Positions 8,700 to 18,535 of a stretch of 64,000 nucleotides of DNA are shown here, in pieces. How positions within the stretch are numbered: position 1 is the stretch's first letter; every line of letters starts with the position of its first letter. The stretch covers positions 62,001 through 126,000 of the forward strand of contig NZ_JAPUBN010000020.1 of NCBI RefSeq assembly GCF_026966905.1, written 5' to 3'. Source of the stretch: Marinomonas phaeophyticola. GTDB taxonomy: Bacteria > Pseudomonadota > Gammaproteobacteria > Pseudomonadales > Marinomonadaceae. The notes under the pieces are model-generated. The model was given only the letters and a program-made list of their open reading frames with translations. It did not search any database and was not told the DNA's origin. The position numbers were made by a program, and so were the translations under genes.

Positions 8700-9483
8700 C
8701 TGGATTAAGACGGAGTCTGAAATCGAATTGATGAGGCAATCTGGAAAACTATTAGCACAGGTTTTTCAGATGTTAGATGAGTTTATTGTTGAAGGGGTTA
8801 CGACCATGGACATTAACAACAAGGTAGAAGATTTTATTATTAATGAATTATCGGCTCGTCCTGCGAGTAAAGGGCAGTATGGGTACGAATACACTTTAAA
8901 TTCGTCGGTAAATGATGTGGTTTGCCATGGAGTGCCGAATGTTTCACACCCTTTAAAAAGTCGGGATATCGTTAATATTGATATTACTCTGGAGAAAAAT
9001 GGCTACATCAGTGATTCTAGTAAAATGTATGTGTTATCTAATGCGAGTGCCCAAGCAAAGCGTTTGGTTAAAACAACCTATGAAGCCATGTGGAAAGGGA
9101 TTCGTGTGGTAAAGCCTGGCGCAACGTTAGGAGATGTCGGTTACGCCATTCAAAAACATGCGGAGTTAGCGGGTTTTAGTATCGTTCGTGAATATTGCGG
9201 CCATGGTATTGGGAAAGAAATGCATGAAGAGCCCCAAGTTCTGCATTATGGACGCCCTAATTCAGGCGTGGTCTTAGAGGCTGGAATGACTTTTACCATT
9301 GAGCCTATGGTGAACCAAGGAAGTGCCAAAACCAAACTTAAAAAAGACAACTGGACTGTAGTAACTAAAGACAAAAAGTTATCCGCTCAGTGGGAGCACA
9401 CGATTTTAGTAACGGCGACAGGTTATGACGTGTTGACATTGAGAGAGGAGGAAGCTGAGACAGGTCCATTCATCTCAATGTAG
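8692..9483 (+). CDS. map: Type I methionine aminopeptidase
   Basis: Removes the initiator methionine from new proteins (263 aa, normal length). All five metal ligands are in recognisable motifs: the two Asp in VNIDITL and ISDSSKMY, His in CGHGIGKEMHEEP, Glu in FTIEPMVNQG and Glu in QWEHTILV. It overlaps the ParD-like gene by 8 bases. The housekeeping map gene in proteobacteria usually sits beside rpsB-tsf; this context suggests a second, accessory copy, but the rest of the genome is not visible. Confidence 0.93.
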   Translation: MSDWIKTESEIELMRQSGKLLAQVFQMLDEFIVEGVTTMDINNKVEDFIINELSARPASKGQYGYEYTLNSSVNDVVCHGVPNVSHPLKSRDIVNIDITLEKNGYISDSSKMYVLSNASAQAKRLVKTTYEAMWKGIRVVKPGATLGDVGYAIQKHAELAGFSIVREYCGHGIGKEMHEEPQVLHYGRPNSGVVLEAGMTFTIEPMVNQGSAKTKLKKDNWTVVTKDKKLSAQWEHTILVTATGYDVLTLREEEAETGPFISM

Positions 9484-9696
9484 GAACATTGTTTTTTTAT
9501 TAGAGTCAGTCTTAAACGATCACTACCAAGCTTAAGTTCATTGCAAATATCGTCAAGAAAAGAGCTTGATGACATCACACATAGTAAAGCCATTATTGAA
9601 TTATAATTGGCTTGTCTGCTTTAATATCGGTAAATGGCTCATTTTATTTGAGTAACAACGATTCACGACACCTCTTTACTAACACTAGGAAAATAC

Positions 9697-10374
9697 ATGC
9701 AGTACGATTGGATTCTATTTGATGCGGATGAGACCTTGTTTCATTTTGATGCGTTCGCAGGGTTGCAGAAAGCCTTTAGTGAGTATGGTGTAGATTTTAC
9801 TGAAAGTGATTTTGAGGAATACCAAAGTAAAAACAAACCCCTTTGGGTGCAGTATCAAAATGATGAAATTGATGCTGAAACTTTGAAACAACGTCGCTTT
9901 GAACTTTGGGCCAAGCGTTTGAATGTCAGTGAAAAGGCGCTTAATTCGGCGTTTCTACTCGCAATGGCGGAGGTGTGTACACCATTGGATGGTGTGATTG
10001 ATTTGCTAGACTGTCTTAAAGACCAAGCAAAATTAGCCATTATTACTAATGGCTTTACGGATCTACAAAAAGTGCGTTTAGAAAAAAATGGTTTACAAAC
10101 GACCTTTGAATTTTTAGCGATTTCAGAGCAGGTGGGAGCCGCTAAACCGAGTAAAAGAATTTTTGATTATGCCTTTGATAAAATGGGAAGGCCAGCGAAA
10201 GAAAAAGTGCTTATGGTTGGGGATACATTAAAGTCAGATATATTAGGTGGCTTGAATGCGGGTATGGATACGTGTTGGTATAACCCTCATCAATATGAAA
10301 ATACTGAAGGCATTACACCGACTTTTGAAGTTTCTTCCCACCAAGCGTTAAAAGAACGTCTTATTCAGGCATAA
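9697..10374 (+). CDS. yjjG: Pyrimidine 5'-nucleotidase YjjG (HAD superfamily)
   Basis: A 225-aa HAD-superfamily phosphatase that dephosphorylates pyrimidine and non-canonical nucleotides. Motif I is FDADETLF (the nucleophile Asp is the first D, and an Asp stands two residues on). Motif II is ITNGF, motif III has the Lys of GAAKPSKRIF, and motif IV is MVGDTLKSDI. A cap domain occupies about residues 18-85. AGGAAA precedes the ATG. A gap of 35 bases separates it from the LRR kinase gene, so the two may be co-transcribed. Confidence 0.9.
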   Translation: MQYDWILFDADETLFHFDAFAGLQKAFSEYGVDFTESDFEEYQSKNKPLWVQYQNDEIDAETLKQRRFELWAKRLNVSEKALNSAFLLAMAEVCTPLDGVIDLLDCLKDQAKLAIITNGFTDLQKVRLEKNGLQTTFEFLAISEQVGAAKPSKRIFDYAFDKMGRPAKEKVLMVGDTLKSDILGGLNAGMDTCWYNPHQYENTEGITPTFEVSSHQALKERLIQA

Positions 10375-10409
10375 TAGCGGCTATTTGATTTTGATAATGG
10401 ATGTGACGT

Positions 10410-11657
10410 TTGCAAACTTTAGCACAACTCAAAAAAGGTGAGTTAACAGGTACTACTCACCTTCAATTAGCCGAAAGCTTAACGCAATTTCCGCGAGAAA
10501 TTTTTACCTTAGCAGATACTCTAGAAGTTCTGGATTTATCGAATAACCAGTTAACAGAATTGCCGGCGGATTTATCGCGTTTAAGTAAATTACGTATTCT
10601 ATTTTGTTCAAATAACCAGTTTACCCGCTTACCTGATGGGTTAGGGGTGTGTGAATCTTTAGAAATGGTTGGTTTTAAACACAATCAAATCAATGAGGTA
10701 CCTGATACATCCTTACCTGAAAATTTACGTTGGTTAATTTTGACGGATAATTGTATTAAAACATTGCCTGAAAGCTTAGGCGATTTAGAGCGCTTACAAA
10801 AATTGGCGTTGTCTGGAAATCAATTAACGCACTTACCGAACGCTATTGCGCGTTGTAAAAATTTAGAATTGCTTAGAATAGCGTCTAATCAACTCGCCGA
10901 ATTTCCCTATCTGTTATTCAGTTTACCGCGTTTGGCTTGGCTGGCTTTTGCTAATAACCCGTTTTGTGATGCAAGAGATGAGCATACAGAGTTTAAAACT
11001 CTTAAAAGTAGCCAATTTGAATGGCAAGAAGTGCTTGGTCAAGGCGCTTCAGGGGTGATTTCGCGAGCCATTAATTTAGTACCAAGTGAATCGCTGGCCA
11101 GTGAAGTGGCCATAAAAGTGTTTAAAGGAGAGGTGACGAGCGATGGCTCGCCAGAAGATGAACTGGATGCCTGTTTATCCGCAGGGGAACATCCAAACTT
11201 AGTGACACCATTAGCGAAAATATTCGACAACTCTATGTCAGCCCTGGTAATGTCTTTGATTCCATCTAACTACAGCAACCTTGGTCAACCACCCAGCCTT
11301 GAAACCTGTACCCGTGATACGTTCACTCAGGGTCAGTCTTTTTCCATTGAGCAGATTCAAAATATCCTCAATCAAGTGGACAGTGTGATGGCTCATTTAA
11401 AATCTAAGCGCATTAGCCATGGGGACCTGTATGCTCATAATATGCTGCTTCATCCTGATGGTCATTTGCTGTTTGGTGATTTTGGTGCCGCCTCAAAATA
11501 CGATTGTCTCCCTATATACCAGCAACATGGTATCCAACGCATTGAACAAAGAGCCATGACGCATTTTATTGAAGACATGCTGGGCTTGTGTATAGAAGAC
11601 GATAAACAGACAGATACCTATTATGACTTAAAGCGTCGCATGTTTAATATTCGTTGA
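10410..11657 (+). CDS. Leucine-rich-repeat protein with C-terminal protein kinase domain
   Basis: A 415-aa fusion. Residues about 20-190 are leucine-rich repeats of the bacterial/plant type, for example LEVLDLSNNQLTELPADL and LQKLALSGNQLTHLPNAI, about seven units. Residues about 200-415 form an apparently complete kinase: G-loop LGQGASGVISRA, VAIKVF lysine, catalytic loop SHGDLYAHNMLL (Asp near 338) and DFGAAS (near 357). There is no signal peptide or membrane segment, so it is cytosolic. It starts at TTG, with GGATG upstream. Such LRR-kinases occur in several proteobacteria without a known substrate. It precedes the cobalamin cluster by 130 bases, but a functional link is not evident. Confidence 0.88.
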   Translation: MQTLAQLKKGELTGTTHLQLAESLTQFPREIFTLADTLEVLDLSNNQLTELPADLSRLSKLRILFCSNNQFTRLPDGLGVCESLEMVGFKHNQINEVPDTSLPENLRWLILTDNCIKTLPESLGDLERLQKLALSGNQLTHLPNAIARCKNLELLRIASNQLAEFPYLLFSLPRLAWLAFANNPFCDARDEHTEFKTLKSSQFEWQEVLGQGASGVISRAINLVPSESLASEVAIKVFKGEVTSDGSPEDELDACLSAGEHPNLVTPLAKIFDNSMSALVMSLIPSNYSNLGQPPSLETCTRDTFTQGQSFSIEQIQNILNQVDSVMAHLKSKRISHGDLYAHNMLLHPDGHLLFGDFGAASKYDCLPIYQQHGIQRIEQRAMTHFIEDMLGLCIEDDKQTDTYYDLKRRMFNIR

Positions 11658-11787
11658 TTATTTGGTTCATGGTTAATGATTAAAATGTTATGTGAGCGTT
11701 ACTCATGTGGGTGTTAGTGCATTTCATTCGCGGCAAGAGTAAAGCGCTGTACAATAACGAGAATTCTTTATTGAAAACGGTTGTTCT

Positions 11788-12564
11788 ATGAGTAAGTTGT
11801 TTGTAATCGGTATGGGACCTGGTGATCTAAATTTGGTGGCTCCGAAGGCATTATCGGCATTAAAAGCCAGCTCAGACATGGTGGCTTACGGTTATTATTT
11901 AGATTTATTAGGGGATATTTGTGAAGGTAAACAGCATCATGACTTGCCTCTAGGGGAAGAGATTGGGCGTGCTCGTTTGGCTCTGGATTTGGCGGCCTCA
12001 GGAAAAACAACTGCACTTATTTCCAGCGGTGATATTGGTATTTATGCCATGGCAACATTGGTGTTTGAATTATTGGATCAAGTATTACAGGGCAAAGAAT
12101 CGCATCCTGAATGGTTGGATGTAGAGATAGAGGTTGTTCCTGGCATATCCGCAATGCAAGCGGGAGCCAGTCGTGTTGGGGCTATGTTAGGACATGATTT
12201 TTGCACTATCTCTTTATCGGATTTATTAACCCCTTGGGAAACTATTGATAAGCGCATTCATGCGGCAGGGGCTGGCGATTTTGTTGTGTCTTTTTATAAT
12301 CCCGTGTCACGCAAAAGAAATTGGCAGTTAAATCATGCTCGTGATGTGTTATTGCAATATCGACCGGCCTCAACCCCCGTTATGATTGGCCGACAGCTGA
12401 CTCGCCCAGAAGAAGAAATTACCTTTACTACTTTGGGCGAACTGGATGCCGCACAGGTTGATATGTTTACCATGGTGAGTGTCGGTAACTGTGAGACTCG
12501 ACATATTATGAATGGCGATAAACACTGGATCTATACACCTCGCGGTTACTCGAAGAAGCTATAA
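11788..12564 (+). CDS. cobJ: Precorrin-3B C17-methyltransferase
   Basis: SAM-dependent methylation at C17 with ring contraction in corrin synthesis (258 aa). The family features seen are the N-terminal VIGMGPGDLNLVAPKALSAL loop, SSGDIGIYAMA near residue 79, VVPGISAMQAGASRVGAMLG near 117, and FYNPVSRKRNWQL near 173. It is the first gene of cobJ-cobM-cobW-cobN-cbiX. No cobalamin riboswitch was recognised in the 130-base leader. The other ring methylases and CobG/H/K/L are not in the window. Confidence 0.93.
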   Translation: MSKLFVIGMGPGDLNLVAPKALSALKASSDMVAYGYYLDLLGDICEGKQHHDLPLGEEIGRARLALDLAASGKTTALISSGDIGIYAMATLVFELLDQVLQGKESHPEWLDVEIEVVPGISAMQAGASRVGAMLGHDFCTISLSDLLTPWETIDKRIHAAGAGDFVVSFYNPVSRKRNWQLNHARDVLLQYRPASTPVMIGRQLTRPEEEITFTTLGELDAAQVDMFTMVSVGNCETRHIMNGDKHWIYTPRGYSKKL

Positions 12565-12632
12565 GTCAATACTTGGCTTTAAAAGAAAAAGGGTTTAATT
12601 AAGCGGCGTTAAGCAGAGAGAGTAAGTACAAA

Positions 12633-13406
12633 ATGAAAGTATACTTTATCGGTGCTGGGCCGGGTGATCCAGATTTAATGACTGTCAAAGCTGTGAAGAC
12701 ATTGAACCTTTGTCCTATTGTTTTGTATGCCGGTTCCTTGATTCCTAGAGAAGTCGTCGAAGGGGTTGAAGGATCGGCTGAGAGCATTATGGATACGGCG
12801 CAAATGAATCTCGATGAAACCACGGCGGTCATCGAAAAGGCCTTTAAAGAAGATAAAAATGTTGCCCGATTGCACTCTGGCGACCCTTCCTTATATGGGG
12901 CAACAGGTGAACAGATGCGACGTTTAGACCAACTGGGAATTGAATACGAGATTATTCCTGGGGTCAGTGCGGTTGCGGCATCAGCGGCGATGTTAAAAAA
13001 AGAATTAACCTTGTCAGGAGTTTCTCAGACCGTCATCATGACGCGTTATGAAGGTAAAACCCCATTCCCAGAGAGAGAGCGCTTGCCTGCCTTGGCTCAA
13101 AGTGGAGCGACGTTAGCCATCCATTTAGGGGTGACGCGCATTCATAAGATTGTTGATGAATTGATCCCTTATTATGGTGCTGATTGTCCGGTAGCGGTTT
13201 GTTACCGTACTAGTTGGCCAGATCAAGATTATGTTACTGGAACCTTGTCTGACATAGTGCAAAAAGTACGAGAGAAGAAATTCACTCGGACGAGTTTGAT
13301 TTTGGTTGGGCATGTGTTGGATACCGAAGAGTTTGACGAGTCCTATTTGTACGATAAGGATCAGGCACATATATACCGTAAAGTGAAACATAAGAAAAAA
13401 GCCTAA
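12633..13406 (+). CDS. cobM: Precorrin-4 C11-methyltransferase
   Basis: Next SAM-dependent methyltransferase of the corrin pathway, acting at C11 (257 aa). The tetrapyrrole-methylase motifs are FIGAGPGDPDLMTVKAVK at the N-terminus, ARLHSGDPSLYGA near residue 78, IIPGVSAVAASAAML near 107, and MTRYEGKTPFPERE near 136, a segment typical of CobM/CbiF. AGAGAG precedes the ATG. It lies 68 bases after cobJ and 103 bases before cobW. Confidence 0.94.
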   Translation: MKVYFIGAGPGDPDLMTVKAVKTLNLCPIVLYAGSLIPREVVEGVEGSAESIMDTAQMNLDETTAVIEKAFKEDKNVARLHSGDPSLYGATGEQMRRLDQLGIEYEIIPGVSAVAASAAMLKKELTLSGVSQTVIMTRYEGKTPFPERERLPALAQSGATLAIHLGVTRIHKIVDELIPYYGADCPVAVCYRTSWPDQDYVTGTLSDIVQKVREKKFTRTSLILVGHVLDTEEFDESYLYDKDQAHIYRKVKHKKKA

Positions 13407-13509
13407 AAGACACTAAACTCGTCAGGCATGGCAGATTAAAGACAGACATAACACACAATAATGGTGTGATTTAACCTATTCAATTCATTGAAATTTAAGA
13501 GTAGACAGC

Positions 13510-14583
13510 ATGCAACTAAATAAAATTCCAACAACGATTGTTACTGGTTTTCTGGGGAGCGGTAAAACCACTTTATTATCTAACGTATTAAAGCAGGCGG
13601 CCGGTAAACGCATTGCCGTGATTGTGAATGAGTTTGGTGAACTGGACATTGATTCTGAACTGTTACGCTCTTGCCCATTAGACTGTGAAGAAGGTTCTGA
13701 GACGCGCTCGGAAGAAGGCTTTTATGAACTGGCGAATGGTTGTATTTGTTGCACCGTAGAAGAAGAGTTTTTACCGGTTATGAAGCAGCTGGTCGAGCGT
13801 CGTGATGATATTGATCATATTTTAATTGAAACCAGTGGTTTGGCTTTACCTAAGCCATTGGTGCAAGCATTTAATTGGCCTGGTATAAAAGAATATTGCA
13901 CTGTGGATGCGGTCATCACGGTAGTGGATGGGCCTGCGGTAGCGGCAGGGCGTTTCGCTCATGATGCTGATAAAGTTCAAGCTCAACGTCTTGCTGATGA
14001 AAGTTTAGATCATGATCCAAGTTTACAAGAGTTACTCGATGATCAGCTGAGTGCGGCGGATCTTGTTGTTGTGAGTAAGAATGACTTACTTACGGACACT
14101 GAAAAAGCGGCCGTGGCGGAAATTATTGCCCATAAAGTACCCGCTAAAGTGAAAACGGCTTACATTGACCATGGTGTCGCTCCATTAGATATGTTGCTAG
14201 GTATGGAGTCAGCGACCGAAGCGCACATTAATCATATCCATAATCATCACGATCATCATCATGCTCATGGTGCAGAGCACGATCATGCCCATGATCATTT
14301 CGATTCTTTTGTTTTGTCGTTAGGGGAGGTCGATTCAAATGTGTTGCAAGCCGTATTAAATCAACTTGTAACAGAGAACAATATTTATCGAGTTAAAGGC
14401 TTTGCGGCGGTTGCAGGAAAACCAATGCGTCAGGTATTTCAGGTCGTTGGCGAGCGTCTAGAGCGCCATTTTGATCGTTTATGGACACCAGAAGAAGAGC
14501 GTAAAACGCAATTGGTGTTTATTGGTAAGGGGCTGAATAAAGTAGAAATTGAAGCCGCATTAGCAACGGCGATCGCAAACTAG
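13510..14583 (+). CDS. cobW: CobW-type G3E GTPase, metal delivery in cobalamin synthesis
   Basis: A 357-aa G3E P-loop GTPase thought to hand cobalt to the CobN chelatase. Visible features are Walker A GFLGSGKTTLLSNVL, the metal-binding CxCC in NGCICCTVEEEF (near residue 79), ETSGLALP (Walker B region) and the G4 motif SKND. A His-rich loop near residues 237-260 (HINHIHNHHDHHHAHG) is a likely metal store or sensor. The CobW C-terminal domain follows and contains RVKGFAAVAGKP. Only 11 bases separate it from cobN. Confidence 0.94.
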   Translation: MQLNKIPTTIVTGFLGSGKTTLLSNVLKQAAGKRIAVIVNEFGELDIDSELLRSCPLDCEEGSETRSEEGFYELANGCICCTVEEEFLPVMKQLVERRDDIDHILIETSGLALPKPLVQAFNWPGIKEYCTVDAVITVVDGPAVAAGRFAHDADKVQAQRLADESLDHDPSLQELLDDQLSAADLVVVSKNDLLTDTEKAAVAEIIAHKVPAKVKTAYIDHGVAPLDMLLGMESATEAHINHIHNHHDHHHAHGAEHDHAHDHFDSFVLSLGEVDSNVLQAVLNQLVTENNIYRVKGFAAVAGKPMRQVFQVVGERLERHFDRLWTPEEERKTQLVFIGKGLNKVEIEAALATAIAN

Positions 14584-14594
14584 GATTGTACTAA

Positions 14595-17500
14595 ATGCAT
14601 CTATTGGCAGCGAAACCAGGTGGCTTTGTTGATGATGAGGGGATTATCGACCTAGATCAAACGTCTGGCGATATTGTTCTTTTATCAGCTTCGGACAGTG
14701 TGTTGAATGCCTGCGCGTTAGCAATGGACGACATTAACCAAGCGGATTCTGAGTATCTCTTACCGAGCATTCGATTAGCCAATTGGATGCAATTATTAAA
14801 GCCTGCCGCCTATGATTTGTACGAAGATAGCGTATTAGAGCAGGCTAAGTTGGTTGTCGTTTCTCTGCTGGGTGGGGCGCACTATTGGCCCTATGGTTTT
14901 GAGCGTTTGGTGGCATGGTCAAAAGCCAAACCAGGACGTAGTTTGATTTTGGTTCCCGGTGATGATGCGTTAGATAACTCGCTTTTTGAGGCTTCTACAG
15001 TGACCACGAAAGTAGCAATGGATGTATGGCGCTATTTACGAGAAGGTGGCACGCGGAATACTCGCTCTTTATTACTGTTTCTTGCCTATCAATTAAATCC
15101 GCAGGCGTTGATTGAGTTATCAAATCCTGATGCTACATTGCACTACGACTCTCCAGCACCACTGCCTGCCTGTTTCGTCTATCACAAATCGCACTCTAGC
15201 AGTATTCAGGAGTGGCAAGCCGATCATGGTTTACGGCAAGCAGACGGCGTATTGTTGTTTTATCGCAGTCATGTTCAAAGTGGTAATACTCAGATGTTTG
15301 ATGATCTGATGACTGTTTTTGCCTCTCAGGGGCTAAGCGTTATTACCTTAGCAATCCGGTCCTTAAAAGATGACATATCTCTGTCTATGGTTAACGAGGT
15401 GATTAATCGACTGTCTATTAAGGTGGTTTTAAACGCAACCGGTTTTGCCAGTAATCGAGTCGGAAGCCCTGATTTAGCGTCAGAACCGACGGACTTTCAA
15501 TCCTCTTTTGATCGTGCTATTCCGGTATTGCAATTAATTTTATCCAGTAGTACGGAGGAAGATTGGTTAAGTCAGTTTCAGGGATTACGCAGTCGTGATA
15601 TGGCCATGCAGGTGGTTTTGCCAGAAATGGATGGACGTATTGTGACCCGAGCCGTGAGTTTTAAGCAACATGCCGCTTACCATGAGCAAGGGCAAATTAA
15701 TCTAGTTCAGTATGGAATGCATAAAGAGCGGGCTGAATTTGTCGCTGAACTGGCTAAAGCCTATTGCCGATTAAGTGAGAAAAACAATTCACAAAAACGC
15801 ATTGCGTTAATATTGGCCAATTATCCTACAAAAGACGGCCGTATTGGTAATGGTGTGGGCTTAGATACGCCGGCCTCGACAATCAATATCCTATCGGCTC
15901 TGGAAGGTGCGGGTTACCCGATAGAAAATATTCCAGCGACCGGAAATGCTCTAATAGAAGAGCTGTTAGGTTCGATTACTAATAACCCAAATACGCTCCA
16001 TGAAAGAGGCTGTTGGCAAAGTCTATCACTAAAGGATTATCAGCGTTATTTTGAGGCGTTGCCTGTTGCATCTCAACGGGCGGTTTTAGAACGCTGGGGA
16101 CAGGCAGAAGACGACCATAAATGTCGTATGCAAAATGGTGAAGCGCGAATTATGTTGGCGGGGATTCGTCTCGGAGAAACCTTTGTGGGGATTCAACCTG
16201 CCCGGGGTTTTAATTTGGATCTGGCGGCAAATTATCATGATCCAGACTTGATACCACCTCACAGTTATTTAGCCTATTATTTTTGGTTACGGCATGTGTA
16301 CCAAGTTGATGCCATTGTGCATGTGGGTAAGCACGGGAATCTAGAGTGGCTTCCAGGTAAAGGTGCGGCGCTGTCTGATCACTGTTGGCCGGATATCGTA
16401 TTGGGTCCAATGCCACACTTTTATCCTTTTATTGTCAATGATCCGGGAGAGGGGGCTCAGGCAAAGCGTCGGGCGCAGGCGGTCATTATTGATCATCTTA
16501 TGCCTCCTATGACAAGAGCGGAAACCTATGGCGAGTTGTTAGAGCTAGAAGGGCTAGTTGATGAATATTATCAAGCTCTGGGAATGGATGTTCGTCGAGA
16601 GAAATGGTTAAAAGAACAAATTTTAATGCTGGTGGAAAGTACTCATTTATTAGAAGAGATTGCCTTAGAGAAAGGCGCGGATGAGTGTCTTGTGTTGGAG
16701 AGTCTTGATACTTACTTATGTGAAATCAAAGAAGCACAAATTCGTCAGGGGCTACATATTTTAGGGCAACTACCAGAGGCTGAAAAACTGGCCGACACGC
16801 TAGTCGCATTATTACGATTACCCCGTGGAAGTACTTCAGAAAGCCAAGGCATTCTTCATAGTCTCGTTTCTGACTTGGGACTAATGGAAAAAGAACATGT
16901 GTTTGATCCTATGACGTCTTTGGCGACCCCTTGGTTGGGTGAACGACCTGATTGTTTGCAAGAATTAAGTGACGTAGCGTGGCGAACCAGTGCGGACACT
17001 AAAGAGCGGTTAGAATGGTTTGCGGAAACGCTTTGCCTTAAGTATTTAATTCAAGATGAAAGTGATGCATCATGGTTTTCAACTTTGCCTTTGACCATGC
17101 GCCTTCTTGAGCATGCCAAGCGCCGTTTGATGCCCTCATTAGTCAAAAGCGCTGTAGATGAATTACAGGCTTTATTGACCGGATTAAGTGGCGGCTTTAT
17201 TCCTCCTGGTCCGAGTGGGGCTCCCACCCGTGGACGTTTAGATACTTTACCGACGGGACGTAATTTCTTTTCAGTTGATAATCGAGCGATACCTTCTCCT
17301 GCAGCTTGGGCTTTAGGGGAAAAATCGGCACAAGCGCTAATTGAACGGTATTTGCAAGAACATGGAGATTACCCAACTGAAGTTGGTTTATCGGTTTGGG
17401 GGACGGCCACCATGCGAACTGGCGGAGATGATATTGCTCAGGCTTTTGCCTTGATGGGCGTTCGTCCCATTTGGGCGCCTGGGTCAAATCGAGTGTCTGA

Positions 17501-18469
17501 CTTTGAAGTCTTACCTTGCATGCTATTAGGGCGTCCAAGAGTTGACGTTACTTTAAGGGTTTCTGGATTCTTTCGTGATGCGTTTCCTAATGTGATGCGA
17601 TTGTTTGATGCTGCTGTTCAGGCGATTGCTGATTTTATTGAGCCAGGTTCGGGAAATGTCATTCAACAGCATATTGCGGATCGTAAAACCCTTTTGATGA
17701 CTCAAGGAATGGGGGATTCTGATGCTCAGCGACAAGCCAGTTATCGAGTGTTCGGAAGCAAACCTGGTGCTTATGGCGCAGGGTTACAAGGTCTAATTGA
17801 TGAACGTTGCTGGGATTCAAAAGAAGACTTGGCTGAAGCGTATTTGAATTGGGGGGGTATGCTTATGACGGTAAAGCGGGTGATGGCGTTTTAGCTAGAA
17901 GTGCTTTATCTGACCGATTGTCTCGTCTGGATTTAGTGATGCAAAATCAAGATAATAGAGAGCATGATATTCTAGATTCAGATGACTACTATCAATTCCA
18001 AGGTGGAATGACCAATGCGGTTACCGTGTTAAAAGGAGACGCTCCGGACGTATTCCATAATGATCACTCCAATCCGTCTGTGCCTAAAATTCGCACCTTA
18101 AAAGAAGAGCTGAATCGAGTGATACGGACCCGGGTTCTTAATCCAAAATGGATCGATGCTATGCAAGAGCATGGTTATAAGGGGGCGTTTGAAATGGCTG
18201 CAACAGTAGATTATTTATTTGCTTATGATGCCACGACAGATTTGGTTGCAAATTATCAATATGAGCAAGTCTGCGATAGGCTACTGTTTAATGAGAAAAA
18301 TCGAAACTTCTTAGAAAAAAATAATCCTCATGCATTAGAAGAAATGGCAGAGCGTTTACTTGAAGCGTGTCAGCGGGGGATGTGGACTGAGAGTGATGCA
18401 AAACAAGAGGCATTGCAGAATTTGCTATTAGATATTGATCATCAGCAAGAGCAAGTTCATCAAGACTAA
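14595..18469 (+). pseudogene. cobN: Cobaltochelatase subunit CobN, frame interrupted at a G7 run
   Basis: Large subunit of the aerobic cobaltochelatase, which inserts cobalt into hydrogenobyrinate a,c-diamide with CobS and CobT. The first frame (14595-17894) encodes 1099 aa with CobN hallmarks such as KHGNLEWLPGK and GGFIPPGPSGAPTRGRLD, then ends 12 codons after the run of seven G at 17851-17857. The C-terminal 200 residues continue in the -1 frame from the same run: YAYDGKAGDGV, then QGGMTNAVTVLKG. Joined, they give 1291 aa, the usual CobN length. The heptamer read G-GGG-GGT is slippery, and a -1 slip gives NWGGYAYDG exactly. A sequencing error (7 for 8 G), true disruption, or slippage-dependent expression are all open. 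No cobS or cobT is in the window. Confidence 0.88.
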
Positions 18470-18535
18470 TAAGAACACCCTTTCTATAGTTTGAAAATTA
18501 ACGCTTCTAAAAGAAGTGAATAATAAGAGACAGAT

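Noticed and set aside
11658..11787. Cobalamin riboswitch before cobJ
   Set aside because: The gap is only 130 bases and no B12-box-like sequence was seen.
17849..18469. Independent 206-aa gene after cobN
   Set aside because: It starts at a TTG inside cobN and its sequence is the conserved CobN C-terminus in the -1 frame.
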